This document shows, piece after piece, positions 24,901-34,161 of a stretch of DNA of 64,000 nt (the first letter of the stretch is position 1; the number at the start of each line of letters is the position of its first letter). The DNA is taken from the NCBI GenBank assembly GCA_963844325.1, contig CAWJNV010000002.1:310001-374000 (forward strand). The letters are read 5' to 3'. The position numbers were made by a program, and so were the translations under genes. The stretch is from CADCTQ01 sp963844325 (GTDB taxonomy: Bacteria > Bacteroidota > Bacteroidia > Cytophagales > 172606-1). The notes beneath the pieces are model-generated. The model made no database searches. It was given only the letters and a program-made list of their open reading frames with translations, and was not told the origin of the DNA.

Positions 24901-25511
24901 TCCGGGACCTGGACGGCGACGGCCAGGTGACCGAAAAAGACCGGACGTTCCTGGGCAGCCCCCTGCCCAAGTGGAACTACGGCGGCAACATCAGCCTGGG
25001 CTTCAAGAATTTTGACCTGATGGCCAGCATGTACGGCGTGGCCGGCGTGCAGCTGTGGAACGACCTGACCTACTGGCTCGAAGGCACCAGCCGGCCCTTC
25101 AATTCCAGCGCGGCCCTGGTGAACCGCTGGCGGCAGGAAGGCGACGTGTCCGAGTTTCCCAAGGCCGGTCAGAACGCCAACGGCAACCTGAACCTGCGGG
25201 CCTCCGACCGCTTCGTGGAAAACGGTTCTTACCTGCGGCTCCGGAACCTGACGCTGGGCTACACCCTGCCTAAATCGCTGCTCGGGCTGACCGGCAATGC
25301 CTTTGCTACCTTCCGCGTGTACGTAACGGCGCAGAACCTGCTGACCGTGACCGACTATAAAGGCTATGATCCCGAAATCAGCGCCAAGGACCCCAACCCC
25401 CGCAAAGGCAATGGGCCCGATGCGAAGAACTTCCTGTTTGCCCGCGGCATTGACGAGGGACAGATTCCGCAACCCCGGTCTTTCCTGTTCGGCGTGCAGG
25501 TAGGCTTCTGA
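21963..25511 (+). CDS. SusC/RagA-family TonB-linked outer membrane receptor with STN domain (first set)
   Basis: 1182 residues. Signal peptide (1-27, ending APAYAQ); STN signalling domain about 43-125 (SLKHLLKDLEARFGIFFTYKN); CarboxypepD_reg-like domain about 168-250 (VTGRVTADDGQGLPGVNVLI); TonB-box/plug from about 255 (NEVVVIGYGTQQRKDLVGAV, SVLKDASSVAIYGARGANGV); then a 22-strand barrel ending IPQPRSFLFGVQVGF. It imports an oligosaccharide or similar ligand through the outer membrane with its SusD partner. The STN domain implies trans-envelope signalling to the FecR/ECF pair upstream. Substrate cannot be read from sequence. Confidence 0.95.
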   Translation: MENPVYYSWTKRVLLLACLAQAPAYAQELAVAYNPPDAGHRTVQSNSQSLKHLLKDLEARFGIFFTYKNATLEDKIVQVEEGLLAGNASWKQVEPALASLLAKQQLRYRKIDNIYVIYTDEDRINFRQLKRRAIQTGSPDAGGGLANVQPQMVFARLGSIEQYLQTKDIPVTGRVTADDGQGLPGVNVLIKGSSTGTTTDASGSYSINVPDNNAVLVFSFIGYVTEEVPVGGRASVDVKLLPDIQALNEVVVIGYGTQQRKDLVGAVGVATAKDFGEVNVSNAQQLIQGKIAGVQVVNGAGLPGSNVNIVVRGVGSFTNSEALYVIDGIQGGVNEFNAIPAYDIESISVLKDASSVAIYGARGANGVVIITTKRAKTGAPRVTYNGYYGFANPWRKLDLMNAGQYLDLVTDITGNKLTDKLQTDEVRRDVTDWQDAMFRTAQLTEHNVGISGGTDKVSYLVSNTYSYQDAIVGNFNFQRNTLRVNLEENAGKRFKLGQQAIFRYTVNRGETPSFTEGIRMPPYAPIYDPSNLGGFSRVTSNADLNDAANPLTDVFLAERRERDVFFFTQLYGEAKIFEWLQFRSQLALSFSNYNGFNYKQARANGNLTLGNSIEEYYGFGINPILENYFTFNKQFGVHSLNVIAGNTYINGGVSRRIDLNGGGFQSDELKNVAFAGQTSVTGGNGGLPQGGGLSYFTRLQYGLMDKYLLTASLRRDGSPVFPAGNRFATFPAVGVAWKISEEAFMKGISLISELKLRASYGITGNSSIPLQRAVIFKGTPTNIVYALGEGETMVNGATINQPIDPNTKWETTVQTDVGLDVGLLNNRLNFSFDYYNRDNKDLLVGVPLSLSSGFGGPNDRVGTVVRNAATAFNRGFEASLGFQGEAGGLTYNIGGNLAYNQNKVVSLGAGQPFNNGNVNGGYQATRTEIGQPIGAFYGYKIDRVASTQQEVDQLDQMARERTGKTDAVYQDKLLPGDIIFRDLDGDGQVTEKDRTFLGSPLPKWNYGGNISLGFKNFDLMASMYGVAGVQLWNDLTYWLEGTSRPFNSSAALVNRWRQEGDVSEFPKAGQNANGNLNLRASDRFVENGSYLRLRNLTLGYTLPKSLLGLTGNAFATFRVYVTAQNLLTVTDYKGYDPEISAKDPNPRKGNGPDAKNFLFARGIDEGQIPQPRSFLFGVQVGF

Positions 25512-25550
25512 TGAATTCACTCTTTACCCGTGATCCAAAAATCGTTCAAA

Positions 25551-27218
25551 ATGAAAAAGAAAATATTCGCTCTGCTTATGGCCGCCGCCCTTGGGGCGGG
25601 CGGCTGTAACGAAGACATTCTGGAAACCAAAAACCAGAGTGCGTACGACGAAGGAACGTATTTCACCAACGCAGCCACCTTCAACGAAGGGGTGATCGGC
25701 ATCTATTCCTGCCTGCTGATGAAAGGGCTCTACACCCGCGACGCGTATTTCATCTTTGACCTGCTGGGCAACGACGCCACCAACAACGTGTTCCTGCTGG
25801 GTGACCTGGCCCAGTTGCAGGATTACAGTTTCGGCTCCAGCCAGCCCCAGATCCAGGACTTGTGGACCAACCTGTACCGGATGGTGCTGCGCTCGAACCT
25901 GATCCTGGACAAGATCCAGACCTGGGAACCGGCCCTGCCGGCCGACCAGGACAAGAAAACCCAGTTCATCGCCGAAGCCCAGTTCCTGCGCGGCTACGGC
26001 CACTTCATGCTGGTGAGCCTGTGGGGACGGGTGCCGCTGAAGATGGATTACAAAACCGCCGCCGAGAATACGCCGCGGGCTTCGGTGGAGGAAGTGTGGG
26101 CCGCCGTGGAAGGGGACTTCGCCGCCGCCATCGAGGGCCTGCCCGTTGCGTACGATGCCTCCAACCTGGGACGGGTGACCAAAGGCGCCGCCGTAGCCAT
26201 GCTTGGCAAAGCACACTTATACCAGAAAAAATACGCCCAGGCGGAATCCGAATTCGCCAAGCTACTGACCGGGCCGTACACCTACCAGTTGGCCGATAGT
26301 CTGGATGCACTGTTTACCCCTTCCGGCCTCGGCAAGGATTTCGAAAACAACGACCTGCCGGTGTCCGACAACGGCAAAAACCCCGAAGTGATTTTCCAGG
26401 TGCCCCACAGCAAGTGGCAGGGCTGGGGTACGGGCAACGCCTTCTATATGTTCGGCGGCCAGGAATCGTGGGGCGGCAAGGCCACCCACAGCGGCCGGGC
26501 CCAGGAATACGGCTGGAACGACTGGAACAACGTGTTCGTGTCGGATGCCCTGGTCAACGCATACAAGTACCGTAACGAGAAAGGGCAAGACTACCTTGAT
26601 CCCCGCGGCGCCCGTACATTTTATGGCAATGCGGCCAGCGGCGGGGATACCGATTTCTGCACGGGTTGCAACTTCAACAAGGGCGACTTCAAGAACTACT
26701 ACTTGCGGGCTCCCGGCGATACTTTGAAGAAAGGCCCCTGGCAGTACCCGTTCGGCTCTACCAACACCATCCGTTACAACTGGCGCAAGTACTCCGTGTA
26801 CGAGGTGGCCGAAAAGAGCAACATTCCCCAGAGTGAGATCAATACCATCGTGATCCGCCTGGCCGACGTGAAGCTGATGCTGGCCGAAGCCCAGATCTAC
26901 CAGAACAAATTTTCGGAAGCCCTCACCCAGATCAACGAGGTGAGAAGAAGATCGGGGGCGTTTGAATACCCAACCCTAGGCGGCCAGGCGGCCATCGACA
27001 TCCTGCGGCGCGAACGCCAGATGGAACTGGGCGGTGAGCAGGTTCGCTGGTTTGACCTCAACCGCTGGGGCATTGCCAAGCAGACCCTCAACGCCGAAAA
27101 ACAACTGCAACTGGGCAAAACGCCCTTCCTGGACCGCAACGTGCTGCTGCCCATCCCCCAACTGGAGAAAGATTCCAACCCCGCCGTGGCCAGCGACGTG
27201 GCCGGCGGCTGGAATTAA
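25551..27218 (+). CDS. SusD/RagB-family outer membrane lipoprotein (first set)
   Basis: 555 residues from the ATG at 25551 (MKKKIFALLMAAALGAGGC); a GTG at 25530 in the same frame is less likely because it would place the lipoprotein signal off the end. The lipobox LGAGGC makes C19 the acylated residue. The SusD-like fold is shown by LWTNLYRMVLRSNLILDKI, AEAQFLRGYGHFMLVSLWGRVPL and the C-terminal DILRRERQMELGGEQVRWFDLNRWG. It forms the ligand-capturing lid over the SusC barrel encoded 39 bases upstream. Confidence 0.93.
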   Translation: MKKKIFALLMAAALGAGGCNEDILETKNQSAYDEGTYFTNAATFNEGVIGIYSCLLMKGLYTRDAYFIFDLLGNDATNNVFLLGDLAQLQDYSFGSSQPQIQDLWTNLYRMVLRSNLILDKIQTWEPALPADQDKKTQFIAEAQFLRGYGHFMLVSLWGRVPLKMDYKTAAENTPRASVEEVWAAVEGDFAAAIEGLPVAYDASNLGRVTKGAAVAMLGKAHLYQKKYAQAESEFAKLLTGPYTYQLADSLDALFTPSGLGKDFENNDLPVSDNGKNPEVIFQVPHSKWQGWGTGNAFYMFGGQESWGGKATHSGRAQEYGWNDWNNVFVSDALVNAYKYRNEKGQDYLDPRGARTFYGNAASGGDTDFCTGCNFNKGDFKNYYLRAPGDTLKKGPWQYPFGSTNTIRYNWRKYSVYEVAEKSNIPQSEINTIVIRLADVKLMLAEAQIYQNKFSEALTQINEVRRRSGAFEYPTLGGQAAIDILRRERQMELGGEQVRWFDLNRWGIAKQTLNAEKQLQLGKTPFLDRNVLLPIPQLEKDSNPAVASDVAGGWN

Positions 27219-27242
27219 CGACCGGCACCCGTGCCTCCCATT

Positions 27243-27286
27243 GCCCAAAAGCCGCCCCCCGGGGCGGCTTTTGGGCTTTATGCTTT
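27243..27286 (+). terminator. Strong terminator closing the first SusCD operon
   Basis: GCCCAAAAGCCGCCCC (27243-27258) pairs with GGGGCGGCTTTTGGGC (27261-27276) in a 16-bp stem, followed by TTTATGCTTTTTTA. Confidence 0.92.
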
Positions 27287-27334
27287 TTTAGTTTACAATT
27301 AAATATTCCTATATTCATATTTAAATTGACCGGC

Positions 27335-27934
27335 ATGCTTCCCGCCAACCTGCCTGACTGTACCGACGAGCAACTCGTGGTCCTCACCAAAGGGGGCGAT
27401 GCAAAAGCTTTTGAGGTCATCTACTGGCGGTACCAGCCCTACCTCTACGCCCTGAGCCTGCGGTACCTTAAAACGCCGGCCCTCGCCGAGGACGCCATCC
27501 AGCACGTATTCCTGCAACTGTGGACCAAGCGGCACACGCTCAACGAAGCCCTGCCGCTGAAAGGCTTCCTGGGGGTTTGTCTCAAACACCACGTCCTCAA
27601 CGCCCTGCGCGACCACCGGCGGGTCATTCTCAAGCACCTGGAGATAGCCGCCGGGGCCAGCCGCAGCAGCAACGAGACCGAACAGGCCATCCAGGCGGCC
27701 GAATACGCCAGCCTCGTGCAGGGAGCCCTGGCCCGGCTCTCGCCGCGCAAACGGATCATTTTCCAGTTGCGGTCCGACCAGGGCCTGTCGGCCCACCAGA
27801 TCGCCGAACAACTCGGCATCTCGGTCAATACCGTCAAGTTCCAGCTCATGCAGGCCACCAAATTTCTCCGCAGCTACTTCCGGCAGCACGCCGACCTGCC
27901 GGTGATTCTCTGCCTGGTGTTGCCTTTCTGCTAA
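27335..27934 (+). CDS. RNA polymerase ECF sigma factor (SusCD regulator, second set)
   Basis: 199 residues from the ATG at 27335 (MLPANLPDCTDEQLVVLTKG); a TTG nine bases earlier is also in frame. Region 2: YWRYQPYLYALSLRYLKTPALAEDAIQHVFLQLWTKR; region 4: GALARLSPRKRIIFQLRSDQGLSAHQIAEQLGISVNTVKFQ with helix-turn-helix. It differs considerably from the sigma of the first set, so the two systems probably recognise different promoters. Upstream is a 40-base A/T-rich stretch (27290-27327) without an exact TAnnTTTG box. Confidence 0.9.
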   Translation: MLPANLPDCTDEQLVVLTKGGDAKAFEVIYWRYQPYLYALSLRYLKTPALAEDAIQHVFLQLWTKRHTLNEALPLKGFLGVCLKHHVLNALRDHRRVILKHLEIAAGASRSSNETEQAIQAAEYASLVQGALARLSPRKRIIFQLRSDQGLSAHQIAEQLGISVNTVKFQLMQATKFLRSYFRQHADLPVILCLVLPFC

Positions 27935-28069
27935 GCCGCCCCGCCGCCTTTACCCGCCCCCCGAAAAAAAATTTTCAACGGCTATCATCCTTTTCGCCGG
28001 GTTGGGTGTAGTACGGGTCAAAGAAAGTATTGAACCCACCCCGCATGCCTTTCAACTTCTACTTACTTA

Positions 28070-29044
28070 ATGCAAAAAGAAGAACAGCTTTTTGACCGGT
28101 ACCTGCGCAACGACTGTACCCCGGAAGAGGCCGGCCGGGTGATGGCGTGGCTCACTACGCCCGAGGGCGAAAAGTACCTGGCGGCCGGGCTCGAACGGGA
28201 CCTGGCCGCCGCACCGGGAGCCGCCGGGCCGGCGCGAACCACCAGGAGCGGCCGCCGCACGTGGCGGGCCATTCGCCGGGAGTTGGACGCCGGCAAGACC
28301 CGCTCCCTGTGGTTCCGCCCGATGGCCGCAGCGGCTTCGGTGGCCGTGTTGCTGGTGGCCGTGGGCTACTGGTTGTTCCCGGCGCCGGCGCCCCGGACCA
28401 CCTACCGCACCGGCTACGGCCAAACCCGCGAAATCACGTTGCCCGAGGGTTCCCGCGTGGTGCTCAACGGCAACTCCACGCTTACGGTCCCGGCGCAGTG
28501 GCCCGCCGGCGGGCCCCGCGAGGTGTGGCTCGACGGCGAAGCATTCTTTGCGGTCACGCACCGGCCCGACCACCGGAAGTTCGTGGTGACCACGCCGGGC
28601 CGGCTGCGCGTGGAAGTGCTGGGCACGGAGTTCAACGTGTACGGGCGCCAGCAGAAAACCAAGGTGTCGCTCAACGCGGGGGCGGTGCAACTGCACGTTG
28701 ACCCGGCCGGCGGGAGCGACCCGTTGCGGATGCAACCCGGCGAGTTGGTGGAGTTCGACGGCCGGTCGGAACACCTCACCCGCAAAAAGGTGAACGCGGA
28801 AATGATCTCTTCCTGGAAAAACAAGAAACTCATCTTCGAAAACACCAGCCTGCGCGAGGTGACCCAACTGCTGGGCGACACCTACGGCCTGACGGCAACG
28901 GTAAGCGACCCGGCCCTGCTCAAACAACGGTTTTCGGGAACCGTGCCCAACGAAAACCTGGACGTGCTGCTCGACGGGCTGGCCGGCCTGTTCGACCTGG
29001 AAATCACCCGGCAGGGCAATACCATCCGATTCAACAACCGCTAA
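28070..29044 (+). CDS. FecR-family anti-sigma factor (second set)
   Basis: 324 residues: cytoplasmic N-terminus (EEQLFDRYLRNDCTPEEAGR), membrane helix around residues 86-104 (PMAAAASVAVLLVAVGYWLF), FecR domain (YGQTREITLPEGSRVVLNG, LDGEAFFAV, VEVLGTEFNVYGR) and C-terminal DUF4974-like domain (KKLIFENTSLREVTQLLGDT). It is preceded at 27965-27976 by an A-tract/T-tract similar to that before the first fecR. Expected to control the ECF sigma encoded upstream. Confidence 0.92.
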   Translation: MQKEEQLFDRYLRNDCTPEEAGRVMAWLTTPEGEKYLAAGLERDLAAAPGAAGPARTTRSGRRTWRAIRRELDAGKTRSLWFRPMAAAASVAVLLVAVGYWLFPAPAPRTTYRTGYGQTREITLPEGSRVVLNGNSTLTVPAQWPAGGPREVWLDGEAFFAVTHRPDHRKFVVTTPGRLRVEVLGTEFNVYGRQQKTKVSLNAGAVQLHVDPAGGSDPLRMQPGELVEFDGRSEHLTRKKVNAEMISSWKNKKLIFENTSLREVTQLLGDTYGLTATVSDPALLKQRFSGTVPNENLDVLLDGLAGLFDLEITRQGNTIRFNNR

Positions 29045-29075
29045 TTCCAACCTAAGCCCAATAACCCTTCCTTTT

Positions 29076-32000
29076 ATGCAACATCTTTTCCGTCTCCTGG
29101 GTAGCGCCGCCGTACTGCTGCTGTACGGCGTCCCCTCGCTGGTGAATGCGCAGACAATGGCTTCTGCCGAACAGTACCCGCAGCACAAGGTGGAGGGCCA
29201 CCAAAATACGGTAACCCTCAAGCAAGCATTACTGCAACTCGAACACAAATACGGGGTGTCGTTCATCTACCGGAGCGAACTGGTAAGCGTGCCGGTGGTG
29301 GTTGACGAAAGCCGGCAGCCGGGCACGCTGGAAGAAGAACTGGAACGGGTACTGGGGCGCAACGGGCTGTATTTTGAAAAGGTGCGCGACAACTTCTACC
29401 TCATTCACGCCAACAAGGTACGGCAGGCCCGGTACGTGCACCCGCTCAAAAGCATCGGCGGCACGGCCTCGGCCGCCGGAGAAAGCCGGCCCGACCTGCT
29501 GGTGGAACAGATAAGTCACCTCGGGCTTGCCCTCACCGCCCCTGCTGCCGCCGCTGACATTACCGTGCGCGGCCGGGTAACGGCCGAAGACGGCGAAGGG
29601 CTGCCGGGGGTGAACGTACTGGTGAAAGGGACCAACACCGGTACCACCACCAGCGCCGACGGGGGATTCGCCATCGCCGTGCCCGACAACAACGCCGTGC
29701 TGGTGTTCAGCTTCATTGGCTACGTGACCGAGGAGATCGCCGTCGGCTCCCGTACTACCGTAGACGTAAAAATGATTCCCGACGTGAAAGCGTTGTCGGA
29801 AGTAGTGGTGGTCGGCTACGGTGAGCAGCAACGGACGAAAGTAACGGGCGCCATCTCTTCGGTGTCGGCCAAGGAAATAGACGCCTTGCCGGTAGCCAGC
29901 CTCGACGCCGCGCTGCAAGGCCGGGCCGCCGGCGTGACCATTACCAGCCGCGGCGCCCCCGGTACCAACCCGACCGTGCGCATCCGGGGCGTCGGCACGG
30001 TAGGCAATACCGAACCGCTGTACGTGATCGACGGCATCCCGGCCGGCGGATTGAATGCCATCAACCCCAACGACATTGAATCGATCCAGGTGCTCAAGGA
30101 CGCTGCTTCGGCCGCCATCTACGGCTCCAGGGCCGGCAACGGGGTCATCCTGGTGACCACCAAGAAAGGCACCCAGGGCAAAACCAGGATTACGGCCGAC
30201 GCGTACGCCGGCGTGCAGCAGGCCTGGAAACTCCTCGACCTGCTCGACCGCGACGAATACCTGGCCTACGGCACCGACCTGCTCACCAACGCCGGGCTGC
30301 CGCTCCCCGACCGCTTCGCCAACCTGGGCGACTTTGCCAATGTGAACACCGACTGGCAGGACGAGATGTTCCGTACGGCGCCCATCCAGGACTATAACCT
30401 GGGCATCAGTGGCGGTACCGAAAGCGCACTGTTCAACGTGTCGGGCGGCTACTTCGACCAGAAAGGCGTCATGCTGGGCACTGATTTCCGCCGGGGGTCT
30501 TTCCGGGCCAATACCAGCTTCAAGTTCGGCCGGGTCAGCATCGGGCAAACGCTGACCATTGCGCACAGCGACCAGAACAACGAACCCTTCAACGGGGGCC
30601 GCTCCCAGATCGAACACATGATCAAAAGCGTGCCCTACATCCCGGTCCGTGACGCCAGCCGGCCCGGCGGCTTCCGGGCGCCCGACCGCATTGATGGTTC
30701 CGACCCCGAAAACCCGGTGTTGAACGCCGTCCTCCGCAGAAACCGCACCCAGAACACCAAGCTCCTGGGAACGGCCTTCGCCGAAGTGAACCTCTTTGCC
30801 GGGCTCAAGTACCGGTTCCAGGTGGGGCTGGACATGAATTACAGCACCAACGAAACGTTCGCGCCCAGCTTCAACGCCGGTGATTTCAGTGTAAGCCCGA
30901 ACGCCAACCTGGGCGAAACCCGCAATACGTTCGTTTCGCCCGTGCTTACCAACCAGTTGAGCTTCAACCGCACCTTCGGCCAGCATACCATTGACGCGGT
31001 GGCCGTAGCCGAACGGCAGATGTATAAATTCACTTCGCTGCGGGCCCAGGGACAAAACGCCCTGACCAATGACATTACGATTGTAAACGGCACTGCCACC
31101 CAGCCCTCCATTGGGGGGGATGCCCGCTACCATGCCGCCCTTATTTCGTACATCGGGCGGGTAAATTATGATTTTGCCGGCAAATACCTGCTAGGCGCTT
31201 CCATCCGTACCGACGGCGGCACCCGGTTCACTCCGCGCGAAAAGTGGGGTACTTTCCCGGCCGTTTCGGCCGGCTGGCGCATCGGCGAGGAAGGTTTCAT
31301 GGACCGCGTTCCCGTAATTAGCGAACTGAAGCTGCGCGGCAGCTACGGGCTGGCCGGCAACTGGCAGATCGACGACTACCGCTTCCTGTCAACCGTCAAC
31401 GGTGACATGTTCTACAAGTTCGCCGGGCCTGCACTGCTGCCCGCCTACGCCATTACCGACATGGCCAGTACCAACATCAAGTGGGAAACCACGGTCATGT
31501 CCAACATCGGCCTGGACATGGGCTTTTTCGACGACCGCCTGACGGCCAGCGTGGAATGGTTCAACAACCAGAACCGGGACATGCTGCTGGGGGTACCCCT
31601 GGCGCCTTCACTGGGCTACGACCGGGGACCCACCGAAAACGTAGGTACCGTGGTCAACCGGGGCCTGGAAATTACGGCCGGCTACCGCAAGGCAGCCGGT
31701 GACTTCCAGTGGTCGGTAGACGGCAACATCGCCTTCATCCGCAACAAGTTCACTGACCTGGGCACCGGCAACGTGATCTTCGGCCCCAATTTCGAGGGCG
31801 ACCCCGTAACCTATACCACCGAAGGCCAGCCCATTGCGTACTTCTTCGGCTGGAAGGTAGACCGCATTTACCAGAGCCAGGAAGAGATCAATACCGACAA
31901 TGCCCTGGACGGCACCCCCGGCACGCCTTACCAGAACAACGCAACCCGTCCCGGTGACATCCGGTTCCAGGATTTGAACAACGACGGCGTAATCAACAAC

Positions 32001-32558
32001 AGCGACCGGACCAACATCGGCCATTTCCTGCCCGACTTCTCGTACGGCATCAATGCCACGGCCAACTGGAAGAACTTCGACCTGACCATGTTCTGGCAGG
32101 GCGTCGGGGGCAACGAGGTGCTCAATACCAACCGGTACGACCTGGAAGGCATGACCCGCTTGTTCAACTCGGGCAAGGCCGTACTCAACCGCTGGACGAC
32201 CCCCGGCCAGAATACCGACGTACCCCGCGCCATTGCCAACGACCCCAACCGGAACTCCCGCGTATCGGACCGGTTCATCGAGGATGGTTCGTACCTGCGC
32301 CTGAAGAACCTCGCCCTTGGGTACACCCTGCCCACCGGCCTGCTCTCCTCCTTCGGGAAGGGCTTCATCGCCAGCCTGCGCGTGTACGTTTCCACCCAGA
32401 ACCTGCTCACCTTTACCAAGTACACCGGGTGGGACCCCGAAGTCGGGGCCCGTTCAGGCATTGACATCCCCCGCGACGTTACCCTCAACAGCGGCGTGGA
32501 CTACGGCCAGTTCCCGCAGGCCCGCACCATCACCGGGGGCATTCAGCTCGGGTTTTAA
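29076..32558 (+). CDS. SusC/RagA-family TonB-linked outer membrane receptor with STN domain (second set)
   Basis: 1160 residues. Signal peptide (about 1-25, ending LVNAQ), STN domain about 38-115 (VTLKQALLQLEHKYGVSFIY), CarboxypepD_reg-like domain (VRGRVTAEDGEGLPGVNVLV), plug (SEVVVVGYGEQQRTKVTGAI, VLKDAASAAIYGSRAGNGVI) and barrel ending ARTITGGIQLGF. It shares the same layout as the first set but is clearly divergent in the barrel, which implies a different ligand. It forms a unit with the SusD gene 45 bases downstream. Confidence 0.95.
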   Translation: MQHLFRLLGSAAVLLLYGVPSLVNAQTMASAEQYPQHKVEGHQNTVTLKQALLQLEHKYGVSFIYRSELVSVPVVVDESRQPGTLEEELERVLGRNGLYFEKVRDNFYLIHANKVRQARYVHPLKSIGGTASAAGESRPDLLVEQISHLGLALTAPAAAADITVRGRVTAEDGEGLPGVNVLVKGTNTGTTTSADGGFAIAVPDNNAVLVFSFIGYVTEEIAVGSRTTVDVKMIPDVKALSEVVVVGYGEQQRTKVTGAISSVSAKEIDALPVASLDAALQGRAAGVTITSRGAPGTNPTVRIRGVGTVGNTEPLYVIDGIPAGGLNAINPNDIESIQVLKDAASAAIYGSRAGNGVILVTTKKGTQGKTRITADAYAGVQQAWKLLDLLDRDEYLAYGTDLLTNAGLPLPDRFANLGDFANVNTDWQDEMFRTAPIQDYNLGISGGTESALFNVSGGYFDQKGVMLGTDFRRGSFRANTSFKFGRVSIGQTLTIAHSDQNNEPFNGGRSQIEHMIKSVPYIPVRDASRPGGFRAPDRIDGSDPENPVLNAVLRRNRTQNTKLLGTAFAEVNLFAGLKYRFQVGLDMNYSTNETFAPSFNAGDFSVSPNANLGETRNTFVSPVLTNQLSFNRTFGQHTIDAVAVAERQMYKFTSLRAQGQNALTNDITIVNGTATQPSIGGDARYHAALISYIGRVNYDFAGKYLLGASIRTDGGTRFTPREKWGTFPAVSAGWRIGEEGFMDRVPVISELKLRGSYGLAGNWQIDDYRFLSTVNGDMFYKFAGPALLPAYAITDMASTNIKWETTVMSNIGLDMGFFDDRLTASVEWFNNQNRDMLLGVPLAPSLGYDRGPTENVGTVVNRGLEITAGYRKAAGDFQWSVDGNIAFIRNKFTDLGTGNVIFGPNFEGDPVTYTTEGQPIAYFFGWKVDRIYQSQEEINTDNALDGTPGTPYQNNATRPGDIRFQDLNNDGVINNSDRTNIGHFLPDFSYGINATANWKNFDLTMFWQGVGGNEVLNTNRYDLEGMTRLFNSGKAVLNRWTTPGQNTDVPRAIANDPNRNSRVSDRFIEDGSYLRLKNLALGYTLPTGLLSSFGKGFIASLRVYVSTQNLLTFTKYTGWDPEVGARSGIDIPRDVTLNSGVDYGQFPQARTITGGIQLGF

Positions 32559-32603
32559 GGCTACAAATGCCCGTACAGACGTTCACCAGAAAATCGATTT
32601 ACA

Positions 32604-34133
32604 ATGAAAAACAAGATCATATTAGCAGCCGCATCGACCTTCCTGGCCATCTCCTCCTGTAATGATGACATTTTGGAGAAAAGCACCAATCCCAACCAGC
32701 TTACCGCTGAAACATTTTATAAAACGGAAGCGCAGGCAAACGCAGCCGTAATTGCCATTTACGCCGGCCTGCAATCCAACAACCTGTACAACCGCGAGTA
32801 TTTCTTCCTGCACGACCTGCTCTCGGATGATTGCCAGTCGGGCGGCCCCCAACTGGAGGCGCCCAGGGGCCAGATCCTCAACCACGTGTTTGACGCCTCC
32901 AACCCGCTGGTGCTGGCCGTGTGGCGCGGACTGTACCGGGTCGTGCACCGGGCCAACCTGGTCGTCGACAACGTACCCCTGGCGGATGAAATACTGCTGC
33001 CGGCTGCCGCCAAGGATCGGTTCCTGGCGGAAGCCCGTTTTTTGCGGGCCTGGGCGTATTTTGACCTGGTGAGCCTCTGGGGCCGGGTGCCTTTGATGCA
33101 GAACGTAGCAAACGAACCGGCTGACAACCTGCCGCGTTCGGGCTCCGAAGAGGAGGTATACGCCCTGGTCCTGGAGGACCTGACTTTCGCCATGGACAAA
33201 CTGCCGGTGAGCCACAGCGGCATCGACCAGGGCCGGGCTACCAAGGGTGCTGCCCAGGCTTTGACCGCCCGCGTACACATGTTCCGGGGCAACTACGCCG
33301 CGGCCCGCCCGTTGCTCAATGAAATCATTGCCTCCAACCAGTACCGGCTCGTGGACAATTACATCGAAAATTTCCGGGAGGAAAATGAGTTCAACGCCGA
33401 ATCGCTGTTCGAGGTGCAGTTTACGGAAGCGTTCGGCGATGCCGGCGGCTGGAACGCCGATGGTACGGGCATCGGCGAAGTGACCTTCCGGGGGCAGGAA
33501 TACGGACCCAATGCCTGGCGCAACGTGATTCCCTCCAACACCCTGGTGGCCGAATTTGAGCGAACCGCCAATGGCGCCGAGAAGGACGACCCGCGGTACT
33601 CGGATTCATTCTACGTGATCGGCGACAAGTTTAACAATGACCTGAATACCCTGACGACTGACGGTGTGCAGGGCGATGCCACTAAACCCAGTTGGGAGAA
33701 ATACCAGATGATCTACAAGCGGGCCCAGGAGAACACCCGCTCCGGCATCAACATGCGCGTGATCCGGTACGCCGACGTGCTGCTGATGATGGCCGAATGC
33801 GAAAATGAACTGACCGGCCCGTCCGCGGCGCTGCCTTACATCAACCGGGTGCGGGCCCGGCCAAGCGTGCAAATGCCCCCCTATCCCACGGCCCAGTACC
33901 CGGTGGGTACCAAAGAGCAGATGTTCCGGGCCATTGTGCACGAACGGAGGGTAGAACTGGCCGGGGAGCAGGTCCGCAACCGCGACATCCGCCGCTGGCG
34001 CAAACAGGGCAAACTCACCACTGAGCCGATTGCCGGCTTCCAGGTCAACAAGAACGAACTGCTGCCCCTGCCCACCGAGGAGATCGACAACAACAGCAAG
34101 ATCGAGAATGCCGACCAGAACCCGGGGTACTGA
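32604..34133 (+). CDS. SusD/RagB-family outer membrane lipoprotein (second set)
   Basis: 509 residues with signal and lipobox MKNKIILAAASTFLAISSC, C19 acylated. The family blocks are VWRGLYRVVHRANLVVDNV, AEARFLRAWAYFDLVSLWGRVPL, and near the C-terminus VHERRVELAGEQVRNRDIRRW. Partner of the SusC receptor directly upstream; ends at a convergent terminator with the minus-strand sugar gene cluster. Confidence 0.93.
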   Translation: MKNKIILAAASTFLAISSCNDDILEKSTNPNQLTAETFYKTEAQANAAVIAIYAGLQSNNLYNREYFFLHDLLSDDCQSGGPQLEAPRGQILNHVFDASNPLVLAVWRGLYRVVHRANLVVDNVPLADEILLPAAAKDRFLAEARFLRAWAYFDLVSLWGRVPLMQNVANEPADNLPRSGSEEEVYALVLEDLTFAMDKLPVSHSGIDQGRATKGAAQALTARVHMFRGNYAAARPLLNEIIASNQYRLVDNYIENFREENEFNAESLFEVQFTEAFGDAGGWNADGTGIGEVTFRGQEYGPNAWRNVIPSNTLVAEFERTANGAEKDDPRYSDSFYVIGDKFNNDLNTLTTDGVQGDATKPSWEKYQMIYKRAQENTRSGINMRVIRYADVLLMMAECENELTGPSAALPYINRVRARPSVQMPPYPTAQYPVGTKEQMFRAIVHERRVELAGEQVRNRDIRRWRKQGKLTTEPIAGFQVNKNELLPLPTEEIDNNSKIENADQNPGY

Positions 34134-34161
34134 AAGCTTCGGAATGTAAAGTGAAACGTCA

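Noticed and set aside
21945..25520. Minus-strand open frame opposite the first susC gene
   Set aside because: Same composition effect; low-complexity His/Gly/Val sequence and no recognisable fold.
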